A DNA stretch of 64,000 bases from contig NGBS01001162.1 in NCBI GenBank assembly GCA_002245135.1, positions 186,001-250,000 on the forward strand. The letters run 5' to 3'. Shown here in pieces: positions 52,163 through 63,373 of this stretch. The first letter of the stretch is position 1. Every line of letters begins with the position of its first letter. This stretch comes from Proteromonas lacertae. Lineage: Eukaryota > Sar > Bigyra > Opalinata > Proteromonadidae. Under the pieces are notes generated by a model that saw only the letters and a list, made by a program, of their open reading frames with translations, was not told the origin of the DNA and did no database searches. The position numbers and the translations under genes were made by a program.

Positions 52163-55100
52163 ATGCAATTTCTCACCAAAAGAGTTATTTTTAGGTTTAA
52201 TGTATTTGTTTTCAAAATAATTATATCATAGAAGATTCGTTATGCTACTTTTTACAATACATCAATTGTTTTAAGACAAAAATCAAATTCATTGGTTGTT
52301 ATGAATAAAAATAAATCTCAAATTAAACGATACACAGAGGATGAAGTTCCTACACCTGGAGTATTTAAGCCAATTATCTTTTCATTAGGTTCAATTAGAA
52401 ATGATGCAAACTGTAGGTGATATGATGGCTTATTTCAGATTACCAAGTCAAGAAGATTATGATAATTCACGTATTGAAATATTAATACTATAATTATTAA
52501 TAGAGTATAATATTGATCCAGAGAATTATAAAGACACGCATATAAATGGTGCGGGATGTAAACCTGATGTTTTTATATATAATAAATTAATTCGTATTTA
52601 TGGTTCCAAAGGAAATATAAAAGAAATGGAGAGTACAATGATAGAATTAAAATCAAAATTTCAACCGAATATTCAAACTTATTCATCATTGTTATACGGT
52701 TATTCAAAATTAGGAATGATTAATAAAGCAATAGGAATAGTAAAACAAATGAAATCTCAAAATATAAAACCAAATAAATACATGTATATTGTTATTAGTT
52801 TATTTTATAGTTATAATTTGTTAATTCAAACATATATTAATGGAAATGATATAGAAACTGCATTTAAACTATTTCCACTAATGGAAAAAGATGGAATCAA
52901 ACCAGATATAATCATATTCAGCTCATTAATTCAAGGATGTATAAAGAATCGATTGTATGAAAAAGCTTGGGAAGTGTTTGATAGAAGTAGAATTTATTAT
53001 TCCCTCCAAGCTGATTTGATAACATATACACAAATGATATATATTTGTGGACAAGAAGATAAACCAGAAAAAGCAATGAATTTATTTGATGAATTATCAA
53101 CATTTGACATAAGACCAAATAGAAGAATATATAATACATTAATGTATTGTTTAAGTAAAAGTTATGAATATGAAGCAGCTGCTTTCTTATATTATGATAG
53201 AATGAAAGCTAATAAAATAACTCCAAATATTTACACATTAAATATTTTATTACATAGTTGTACAGTAAGAGGTGATATAAATCGTGCAGAAAGTGTAATG
53301 AATGACTTTAAAATATATCATATTAAACCAGATAAAAGGACTTATTGTGAGTTATTGAATAGTTATGGTAAAAGTTGTTTATTAGGTTTGCCACCTAATG
53401 TTGAAGTTGATTTATTAACAAGATATGATAAAACACAAAAAAGACCTTTATCTCCTTATATTAAAGATATATTGAAGAGATCTGATATTACAATGAATTT
53501 AGAAAAGAGAGAAGAAATTGAACAAAGTATAATTACTCTAATTTATTATTGAAAATAGTTATACAAGAGAATAATAAAATGAAAAAGAAAAAAGAAATAG
53601 AAGAAGAAGAGAATGACAATAATACTGATATAGAAAAAATAGAAAATCATCCAATGAAAGATTTAATATTAAATTCCAATAATATTGATGAAATAGAACA
53701 GAAATATAAAGATGCAGAAACAAGAGTTAAACAAAAGAGAAACAATGAAATGCTACAGAATTTAGTAGGAAGTGGATTTAATGATAAATTGGTGGAAGTA
53801 AATGCAATTAATACAATTGAAACTTGGGATAAAGAGATTGAAAGATTATGGAATGAAAATGAGAATAATAAAACCAACAGTAGTAGTAATAATGTTGAAT
53901 GGTCTAAGAGAATAGAAGCAAAATTCAAAGAAGAAAGTGAATTGAATCAAAAAAGATCAGAAATACATTTGATATTGAATAATATAAAGAATAAAAGGAG
54001 TAAATTACCCATTGGATTTCAAACTGATAGAATAGAAGAGAAACTAACAGCATGTTCAAAATTCTTAAATAATTCACAGTTAAAGAGTTTAATTAAAGAT
54101 GGAATAAATTTAAAAGAAAAAGGTGAAATAGATCAATTAATAGAGAAATACACCCATATTCCATCATCTGAGTTATTGAATCATATAAAACTACCAAAAT
54201 ATCATCCAGTATCATTACAACCAGATGAACAGAAGAGTTTAAAACCAAAAGGTATTATTGTCGGCAAATATCTCTTTACTAATAATGATTTAACTGTTAT
54301 TAGAAATGCTCATAATATAATTAAACCAAAGATTAGAGATTATTTATATGAACAACCTGATTTATTTGTGAGTGGCTTGTCAGATCCGTTGAAATTGAAT
54401 TGTATTAATTTACCAATTGATGATCCTGGAAAGTTATGGGAAAAAGCAAAAATGGAAATGATGAAACAACAACAACAACAACAAGCCAAGCCTTTGAATG
54501 AATCTAATAGTAACAATAAGAATAGTGAGATTAAGCCACTGTTAGAATGTACTCAAAATGGTGATGAATATAGTGAATTAATTGCCAATAATAAATTCAA
54601 AGTTAAATTCAACCAATCAGAAAACTGATAATAATAATAATAATAATAATAACATAAAAGATAATATAAAAATATTAACATCTCAAAATCAATTGAACAA
54701 TTTAAATCCGTTGAAAAGAAAGATTAGAGGAAGACCAATTAGAAAACAGAGAAGAAATAGTATAACTGACAAATTCAAAAATGATTTAATGAATTATAAT
54801 ATTAATAATAATAATAACACAACATCATGGTCATTATTAGATAAATATCATTATAATGAATATCCAAATGTTGTAAAAGAAAGGAAAATAGAAAATTTAG
54901 CAGAAACGACAGCCAATGAATTATTAAAAGCAATAGAACCTGAAAAGAATTCGCCTCTTCCAAAGTATTTAAAAGAAGGTGAAAAAATAAGTATAAAAAA
55001 TGAAAGAGAATTAGAAGAACAACTGAATAGTGATATAATGAAATTACACTCCAAGAAAATCACTCCTGAAGAGATGAAAGATATATTAAACCGTCAAAAG

Positions 55101-55871
55101 AATCGTCAATTCAAACAACAAGAAACTAAACAAAATGAACAATTGAAGAATAGACAATCAATAATAACATCCATTCTGCAAAGAGCCAATAATGTTCCTA
55201 TATTGAAGAATAGTGATTTATCATTATTAAGTGATAAACACTATAAAATGTATTGTATGTTGAGATCTCATCAAATATTGAGTGAAGCTCTACAGTATAT
55301 ATAAACTATTATATTATATTATTAGAGAAATGAAACCAGATGTGTATTTATTAAACTCCTATTTAAATGTTTTTGCCTCTGCTCATAAAATCAAAGAAAG
55401 TGAAATGATTTTGACTTATTTTCCTATTTATAATATTTCGCCTGATTCTATGACTTATCATCATTTAATTGAGTTGTATACTAATACTGGCTTCCTTGAA
55501 AGAGCATTGGTTTTGAGAAATGCAATGAAAAATCAAAATATTAAAGTGTTGAAAAGAACCAATGGTGTTTTAGTTCAAAGATTAACTGAAGAAGGTGAGA
55601 TAGGTGAGTCTTTGAAGATTTTAACAGAAGTGAAAGAGAAAGATATTGGCTCTTATCCTAATGAAAACCATTTACACTTGCTTAGGAGAATATGTAAAGT
55701 ATATTTTTGAATATTCTAACATTTATATAGGAACATCATTTGGATCATCCTGGACTAACTCCTGATCCATTTGAATGGCAAAAGAATGCCAAAAAGTACT
55801 GGAAGAAGAGAGGTAATAAGAAATCTCATAGAATACTGAACCATATGCACCATATTTCACAGAAAAGTTAG
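52163..55871 (+). CDS. Pentatricopeptide repeat (PPR) protein, probably mitochondrial
   Basis: Nine-exon model: 52163-52201, 52232-52360, 52389-52470, 52504-52783, 52811-53526, 53559-54601, 54621-55294, 55326-55698, 55731-55871 (1,158 aa). The N-terminus (MQFLTKRVIFRFNKIRYATF) is basic and free of acidic residues, consistent with mitochondrial import. PPR repeats (IKPNKYIYNLLIQTYINGND, GIKPDIIIFSSLIQGC, QADLITYTQMIYICGQE, DIRPNRRIYNTLMYCL, KITPNIYTLNILLHSC, HIKPDKRTYCELLNSY) occupy about 100-420, a long charged coiled-coil/low-complexity region follows, and PPR resumes near the C-terminus (MKPDVYLLNSYLNVF). Intron 52784-52810 (27 nt) is a multiple of three with no stop; its removal restores the 35-residue spacing. 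The junction at 54602-54620 (19 nt) is uncertain. PPR proteins bind organellar RNA; a mitoribosome or RNA-processing role is inferred. Confidence 0.85.
54602..54620 (+). other. Uncertain 19-nt intron or frameshift in PPR gene
   Basis: The upstream frame ends at a TGA (54626-54628) and the downstream frame opens just after a TAA near 54579. Removing GTTAAATTCAACCAATCAG (19 nt) joins them, but that is shorter than every other intron here (minimum 25 nt). An 86-nt alternative ending at the AAAAG just before 54660 would also restore frame. The frame break lies beside an AAT repeat, so an indel error is quite possible. Confidence 0.4.
54628..54652 (+). repeat. AAT trinucleotide repeat coding an Asn run
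   Basis: Roughly eight consecutive AAT units within the PPR gene give an Asn homopolymer in the downstream frame. Such runs are prone to length variation. Confidence 0.85.
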
Positions 55872-56119
55872 ATAAATAGTTTATAACTTATTTTCTTATC
55901 GTTTGTTCCCTGTTCTACATTGAAATTGATTTGATTTACCTGAAATTTTTAAGAAAAAATTGCCGGAATTAAATTATACATTATCATAATAAAAATTAAC
56001 TGCAGTCATTAAGACTTTTCTATTATAATTTTATTTTAAATTACTTGAGTCTATCAAGCCTAATTTTTCGTTATTTATTTATACTTGAAAACAACATCAT
56101 TTAAATATTTATTAGTAGT

Positions 56120-58580
56120 ATGGGTCAAAGTCATAGCCATGGAGCAGTACCTTACCAAGCTTACTTAGGCTTTGGAGTTGATGATCAAGTACAACTTGTT
56201 CACAGGAAAGATAAAATCATTTTACAGTCATTTAAACACAAAGATATAATCAATTCACTATATGCAAAAGGAGTACCTGATCCTTCTACCTATGTATTAA
56301 TTTTTTTAGTTTATTGTGTTATGTGTAGACAAAAAAGGTGGTGCCAAAATTAGACAGTGATAAGCAGTTTATTTTCAGCTCAATATCGAAGTATTATTTG
56401 TTTAAAACTTACGATTTGTATTTTATCACATTATTATAATCATTTATAGTTCTGAGTCAAACCTACTAATCAATGCAATGGAAAAGGTGGTAAGAAATCC
56501 AAGAGAAGTACTTATAGCTCAAGGGGATGAAGGAGATTTTTTCTATATCCTTGAAGAAGGTCATTGTGACTGTTTTATAGATAATAAGAAAGTATGTGAA
56601 TACAACTGTGGTGATGGATTTGGTGAATTAGCTTTACTGTACAATATTCCAAGAGCAGCAACAATAAAAACAACATCACTTTGTACATTGTGGTTTTTAG
56701 ATAAAAAGACATTTATATATTCAATGACTACTCATTATGCTAATTTAAATCTAAAAGTAAAGAATTTTGTATCGAATATTGATTTATTTAAAAGTTTTAA
56801 TGATGAACAGATTGATAATATAACCAAACAAATAGAAGTTACGCAATATAAAACTAACGACACTATAGTGATAAAAGGTGAAACAGGTCAAATATTTTAT
56901 ATAATAAAAGAAGGAATATGTGTTTGTACTGATATAGGTAATGTAGGAGGTGAATTAGAATTGAAAAGTGGTGATTATTTTGGTGAACGAGCTTTACTCT
57001 TTGATGAACCTCGAGCAGCTAATGTAATATGTAAAACAGATGCAACTGTATTAGCATTGAACAAAGAAACGTTTAAGGAATATTTTGAACCAATAAAAAA
57101 TATATTTATTAATAATTTACCTAAATATGTTCTAACATCTTTACCTCAATTTAATAATCACTGTTCGAAAGAACAAAGAGATCAAATTATACAACGAACA
57201 AAAGAAAAAACATACCAAGCAAATGATGTAATCTGTAAACAAGGAATTGAATGTGATGGATTTTATATTATTAAAGAAGGATCAGTTAAACTACAATGTG
57301 ATTCATCAGTTAGCCCAGCATTAGCAGGTTTACCACCCAAAATATATAAGAAGGGAGATTATTTTAATGAAAATATTTTTGCATGTCCAGAAAAGAAGTA
57401 TATATATATATTATTATATCTATTAAAAATAGTATTGGAACATTCATAGCAATAGAAAAGACAATATTAGTAGTAGTTACACATGATGTGTTTACATCAA
57501 TCACTCAAAATAACAGAGTTGCAGTATCTTCACGAAGATTCACTAATCCAGAACAAAAAGGATCAGAAGGAGAAAATCCAGATGACTCTCCAATAGCTGA
57601 AAGTGTGGATGATTATAATATAGTTAGAATACTAGGTTCAGGTTCATATGGTGTAGTGAAATTAGTAGAATATCAAGGTGAAGTATATGCAATGAAAGTA
57701 TTATCAAAGAGAAGAATTGTTGATCAAAATCAACAGAATAATGTAATGAATGAGAAGAATATATTAATGAGATGCCATCATCCATTTATCCAACGATTAT
57801 ATGCAACTTATAAAGATCAATGTGCTTTGTATATGTTATTACCATTCTTACAAGGAGGAGAATTATTTAATTACATGTGGAACAATGCAGAAATGTCAAG
57901 TACAACAGCAAAATTCTATTCAGGTTGTGTTATTAGTGGATTAGCTTATTTACATGAAAGAAATATAATCTATCGAGATTTAAAACCTGAGAATTTGATG
58001 ATAGATCGTGATGGATATGTTGTAATTGTTGATTTTGGTTTTGCAAAAGAAGTTCAAGATAAAGCTTATACTCTATGTGGTACACCTCAATATATGGCTC
58101 CTGAGATTGTTGTAGGTAAAGGACATAATAAAGCTGTTGATTATTGGGCTTTAGGAGTGTTGATTTATGAAATGTTGTGTCATAATAATCCCTTTGGTGG
58201 AAGAGTAAATAATAGTCATTTAGCAATGTGTAGAAATATTATGAGAAGTTTTTATTCATTCCCTACTACTATGACTGATAGTATATTTATAATTAATATA
58301 ATTCTTTGTAGATAGTGCAAAAGATTTAATTGGAAGATTATTACAGACAGATCCTTCAAAAAGGTTTGGTTGTTTGAGGAATGGATCGAATGATATTAAG
58401 AATCACATATGGTTTAAAGGATTTGATTGGGATAAATTGAATAATCGGCAAGTGGAGCAAGTTCCATGGGTTCCTGTATTGCATGGTACTTCAGATACAT
58501 CTAATTTTGAAATGATGGATGATGATCATGAGATTATGGAGCCATTCTATGGAGAAACTGCATGGGCAGATGATTTTTAA
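56120..58580 (+). CDS. cGMP-dependent-type protein kinase (PKG-like), copy 1
   Basis: Five exons (56120-56293, 56329-56417, 56450-57397, 57433-58280, 58312-58580) encode 775 aa. MGQSHS fits N-myristoylation. Three cyclic-nucleotide-binding domains follow at about 97-200, 205-320 and 325-430. The first has FGELALLYNIPRAAT, with the Thr that favours cGMP; the second has FGERALLFDEPRAAN; the third (GDYFNENIFACPEK) lacks the phosphate-binding Arg and is probably non-binding. The AGC kinase domain (about 462-715) has GSGSYGVV, YAMKVLSKR, YRDLKPENLM, DFGFAKE and GTPQYMAPE, and the C-terminal tail ends YGETAWADDF like PKG. All catalytic residues are present. cGMP activation is inferred from the PBC motif. 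It is the first of a tandem pair; the first three introns match copy 2 in position and phase, and the last is unique. Confidence 0.96.
56874..57028 (+). repeat. 155-bp tract identical between tandem kinase genes (copy 1 side)
   Basis: This stretch of the second cyclic-nucleotide-binding domain is identical, base for base, to 59673-59827 in kinase copy 2, although flanking coding DNA differs at many sites, including synonymous ones. A second tract, 57745-57838 versus 60543-60636, differs at one position in 94. Confidence 0.9.
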
Positions 58581-58917
58581 TTGTGAATAATGTTATTTGG
58601 ATATTATTTTCCTTTGTAAATTGAATAGAATAAAAAGAATTTCTATTAGTTGTAGATTTAAATGTATTGTATTGTGTATTGGTTTGAGTTGATTAAAATA
58701 AGAAAATACAATAAAAGTCTTTACAATAACTAATAAACTAAATTCATCTTCATTAACTTCTATTTCAACATAAAAGCAATACATATTAGCAGTAAACAAT
58801 ATTCAAACCGTGATACCATCTTAATATCTTTATTATCATCATACAGTGTTTTGAGACGAAAAAATCTTAAAAACTGTTTCTTATTATTTTCATCCATAGA
58901 TCTTATTTTTAGCAAAT
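58581..58917. other. Intergenic region between the tandem kinases
   Basis: AT-rich, 337 bp, with no coding potential on either strand that I would support. It should hold the 3' end of kinase 1 and the promoter of kinase 2. A TTTTGAGACGAAAAAATC stretch lies about 70 nt before the start of copy 2. No repeats or RNA genes are evident. Confidence 0.6.
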
Positions 58918-61349
58918 ATGGGCCAATGTATGTGTCGCAGTCAACCTGTATCTAGAGAAAACACCAATAGAAATAACTCAATCAATGATGAGAAAGCTCA
59001 TGAGAAAGATCATTTAGTTTTAGAAGCGGTAAAACATAAAAGAGCTGCTAATATTCTATACGGAGAGAGTTTGCCTGATAATTCTGATTTTGTATAGAAT
59101 TATATATGATTAGCTTTCTTATAGACTAAAAAAGTTATTTCTAAAAATGATAGTGAGAAAAGATTTATTTATGCAGCTTTAACAAAACATTTTTTGTTCA
59201 CTACTTTAGATGTGTATATGTCTAATATATTTATACAATATTTAATAGTCAAGAAACATTAGACGTAATAAATGCTATGGAAAAGGTAGAATATGAACCA
59301 GACTCAACAATAATCAACCAAGGTGAAAATGGTGATTATTTCTATTTTCTTCAAGAAGGTCATTGTGAATGTTTTGTGGATGAAAAAATGGTATGTGAAT
59401 ATAACAACGGTGATGGATTTGGTGAATTAGCTTTACTCTACAATGCACCAAGAGCTGCATCAATAAAAACAACAACTAAATGTATTCTATGGATGTTAGA
59501 CAGACAAACCTTCAGATATACATTAGCCTACCATAATTTAAAAGTTGCTAAAGATTGTAGAAATGCTGTAAAGAATGTGAAGTTATTAGAATCTTTAACA
59601 GACGATCAAATTACTAAATTGACACAGACAATTGAGATTGTTCAATATAAAGCAGGTGATACAATTATAATTAAAGGTGAAACAGGTCAAATATTTTATA
59701 TAATAAAAGAAGGAATATGTGTTTGTACTGATATAGGTAATGTAGGAGGTGAATTAGAATTGAAAAGTGGTGATTATTTTGGTGAACGAGCTTTACTCTT
59801 TGATGAACCTCGAGCAGCTAATGTAATTAGTAGAACTGATACAACATTAATGGCAATAGAAAGGAAAGCATTTAGTGAAATCATTGGTCCATTGAAAGAT
59901 ATATTAGAGAATAATATTGCTATTTATGTATTAAGATCTTTACCACAATTGAATCATTGTTTAAAACAAGAAATTCAACAATTAATTAACTCTATTGAAA
60001 GAAAAGATTATAGTGAAGGTGAAATTATTTGTAGAATGGGTGTTGAATCTGATGCATTTTATATAGTTAAAGAAGGATCAGTAAGGTGTGTATATGATGA
60101 TACAAGTAAGAAGAATGATGACAAAGAGAAGATATTAAACAAAGGTGATTACTTCAATGAAAATGTGTTTGTTTCTTCTGATAAAAAGTATTATTTATTT
60201 ATTTATTTATTATTCTTTATATATAGTGTTGGAACATTTACAACATTAGAGAAATCTACATTATATGTAATATCGAAAGATAAATTTTTAAGAATATTAG
60301 GATCAAAAAATACAAAGAATTTATCCAGATTAAGACAAAGAAGAAGTGTTGCTGAATTGACAAGTATTGATCCAAATCTTCAATCACTACCAATTACAGA
60401 TTATATTCAATTAAGAACTCTAGGTGCTGGTACATTTGGTAAAGTAAAATTAGTAAGATGTGAAGGAAGAGAAGACGAAATATTTGCTATGAAAGTGTTG
60501 AAGAAAAGAGTAATAGTGAAATTACATCAAGAAAACAATATCATGAATGAGAAGAATATCTTAATGAGATGCCATCATCCATTTATCCAACGATTATATG
60601 CAACTTATAAAGATCAATGTGCTTTGTATATGTTAATACAGTTTATTCAAGGAGGTGAATTATTTAATTTATTATGGAATAAAGGTGGAAGAGTTAATAT
60701 TCCAGATGCTACATTCTACAGTGCTTGTGTATTGAGTGGTTTATCATATTTACATGATCAAAATATTCTTTATAGAGATTTGAAACCTGAGAATTTGATG
60801 ATAGATCGTGATGGTTATATAATTATAGTTGATTTTGGTTTTGCAAAAGAAGTTCAAGATAAAACATATACACTATGTGGAACTCCAGAATATTTAGCTC
60901 CAGAATTAGTAGTTGGTAAAGGACATAATAAAGCAGTTGATTATTGGGCTTTAGGTATTTTAATATATGAAATGTTATGTGGTTTTTCACCATTCGCTGA
61001 TCGAGAAATGAATCGTCAAATGCAAATATGTAAGAATATAATGAGAGGAGAATTTGGTTATCCAACTGCTTTTAAGAGTGAGGTAGCAAAGGATTTAATA
61101 AAGAGATTATTAGAAGCTGATCCTGCTAAAAGACTTGGATGTTTAATGAATGGTGCTTCTGATATAAAGAATCATGAGTTTTATAAAGATATCGATTGGG
61201 TTACATTAGAGAATAGAGAAGTTGAAAAAATACCTTGGAAACCAAATCTTACTAATGAATTAGACACAACTAATTTTGATGATTTTGAAGATGAAGTAGA
61301 TACAATGGAACCTTATAATGGTGATTGTTCTTGGGCTGATACCTTTTAA
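58918..61349 (+). CDS. cGMP-dependent-type protein kinase (PKG-like), copy 2
   Basis: Four exons (58918-59091, 59125-59213, 59249-60187, 60227-61349) encode 774 aa. MGQCMC fits N-myristoylation plus Cys4/Cys6 palmitoylation, whereas copy 1 lacks these cysteines, so stable membrane attachment may differ. Three cyclic-nucleotide-binding domains occupy about 97-430: FGELALLYNAPRAAS, FGERALLFDEPRAAN and a degenerate third. The first domain has Ser in place of the cGMP-favouring Thr of copy 1. The kinase domain has GAGTFGKV, AMKVLKKR, YRDLKPENLM, DFGFAKE and GTPEYLAPE, all intact, and the tail ends DCSWADTF. The 39-nt intron 60188-60226 is a multiple of three without a stop, so an unspliced form would insert a hydrophobic segment. 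Exons 1 and 2 have the same lengths (174 and 89 nt) as in copy 1. Confidence 0.96.
59673..59827 (+). repeat. 155-bp tract identical between tandem kinase genes (copy 2 side)
   Basis: Partner of 56874-57028; identical over 155 bp. The tract starts and ends abruptly within a coding exon, which fits gene conversion rather than uniform recent duplication. Confidence 0.9.
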
Positions 61350-61456
61350 TTAATTACTATCTTTATCTATATATATATATATATCTTGTAAAGTATTATG
61401 TATTATTATTGTTGTTATTTTAAAATACAAAAGAGATAATATAAATATTAAACGAT

Positions 61457-63125
61457 TTACTTTTTAGTTTTTCTTCTCTTTCTATTTGGTGTTGTTTTTT
61501 CTATTATTTCATTATTTCTTTTCAAAACATCATTTACATTCTTAGGTTTTACAATAAACGAATCAATTGATAATATTTCATCTTTAGCAGCACATTGACA
61601 CGCCCACTGACCTGTAACACATGGAATTTTCCATTCATTTGCCTTTTTATACTTTTCTCCATTTGGTTGAGAGCAAATCAAATAATCATGAGTATTACTA
61701 AATGTTTCATCACATCTACCACCCAACGCACTTATTATATCTTTCAAATATTCTCTCTGAGCTCCTGTATATATTGAAATACTCATTTTAAAATCTCTAA
61801 ATATATTTGGATGAGGATAATATAATGAATCATCTTTTCTGTTAATTATTTTACTCTCTTTTATACATTTCTCCAACCATTTGTATGTTACTGTTCTAAC
61901 ATCAGTTAATAAAGGAATTGTGGTTGGTTGTTCCATATCTATTGCTTTACCACATATAATGTAATTTGAAATATGCATTGAATTTACAATTATTCCATTA
62001 CAAGATTCAACAATTTTCTTTATATTATTCTTCAATACGTCATTCTTTTCAAAGAATATTAAACTAATTTTCTTACCTTGAAATAGATCTGATTTAATTA
62101 TAGACGAAGGATTAGTAGATGAATTAGAAGATGATTTAAATGATACAGGATTTGATTTTGATAAATTCACTAAAGCTTTTTTTGGAATCCAAAAATGAGA
62201 TTCACTAGGAAAAATGAAATGCTTTTGTTCAATGCATTCCAAAAGCCAACTTAACTTCACACAAGTTATACTGCTTCTATCAATAATATCTTTCTGAGGA
62301 GGATAATCAATCAAACTATCTTCCAATATCACATAATTGATAATTGGTGAAATATCAGGAAAATAAATAATACACATTTTCCTACACAACATTTCAACAT
62401 TTTGATTAAATGAAGTTGATCCATATGAAGATACTATACAATGATCAAAACTCGATAAATCATTTTCATTTGAATTTATTGAGTTATTTATTGATTGAGA
62501 TAGTTTTATTGTGTCATTCTCTTCTTGCTTCGTGAGTTTATATGAATGGGTTGGAAGAGGATATTGTTTTTCGAATGAATCATATATCCATTTCGATGAT
62601 AAACATTCTATTGATGTATTTGGTTCTTCTTTGTTTCTTTTTGCCATTAATTCAGGAGTGGTAATGTAATGAGTTGTAAAACCTCTTGTATAAATGGTTG
62701 AAAATTCACCTCCTTCATCTGCTACTATTCTATTTATTTTTGATGTTTCATCTTCAGATAGTCCTTCTGCACAAATTATACACCCCATAAACACCGGAAG
62801 TTTAAATTTATCATATGTCAAAAGTGTTTCTGCTTTTAATGACTCTTCTATCCAATTTGGATGTACTATCGGGATTTTCAGTTTAACTGCTTCCTAAGAT
62901 TTAATTATAATTTCAATTGTAATATACTATGAATTTTTCTGATCCTGCATTCAATGCTAAAAGATGAGTAACAGAATTAGTTATATCATTTACTAATCTG
63001 CCTCCATTAGAAGTAATGGTCTTATTTAATTCATTCTAAAACAAATATAACTATAGCTTTTATACTTTTTCACTTTCTGACAGAGATGTAGTGCATATTA
63101 CTAGTTTATCAAATATTTTTGACAT
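61457..63125 (-). CDS. Multi-BRCT protein, TopBP1/Dpb11/Rad4-like
   Basis: Three exons (63125-63066, 63035-62928, 62893-61457; introns 30 and 34 nt) encode 534 aa. BRCT units are seen at about 1-80 (LVICTTSLSESEKNELNKTI, GGRLVNDITNSVTHLLA, PIVHPNWIEESLK), 85-170 (FMGCIICAEGLSE, WIYDSFEKQYPLP), 200-280 (ITCVKLSWLLECI) and 310-510 (TYKWLEKCIKES and a last unit with ALGGRCDETFSNTHDYLIC). A tandem N-terminal pair followed by further BRCTs is the TopBP1/Dpb11/Rad4 layout. In that family the tandem domains bind phosphorylated replication and checkpoint proteins in the nucleus. The basic C-terminus (KTTPNRKRRKTKK) is a likely nuclear localisation signal. No enzymatic domain is present. A different multi-BRCT scaffold is the main alternative. 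Confidence 0.8.
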
Positions 63126-63373
63126 TTGATGATTTATTATTGGTTTATTCAAAACTAATATATGTTATACACAACGAAAAACAAAATACAATATAATACA
63201 CAATACGGAAATAAAATTGTATTTCAATTATCTTCATAATAATTATTAAAACAACCATAGTCCTTTTTCAATTAAAGTATTTATGGATATATAAACGAAT
63301 TAAATTAGAATAAAACATGATTTGAAATAATTTAAATAATATTAAAATACAAATTAATATTAAAACACATTTT

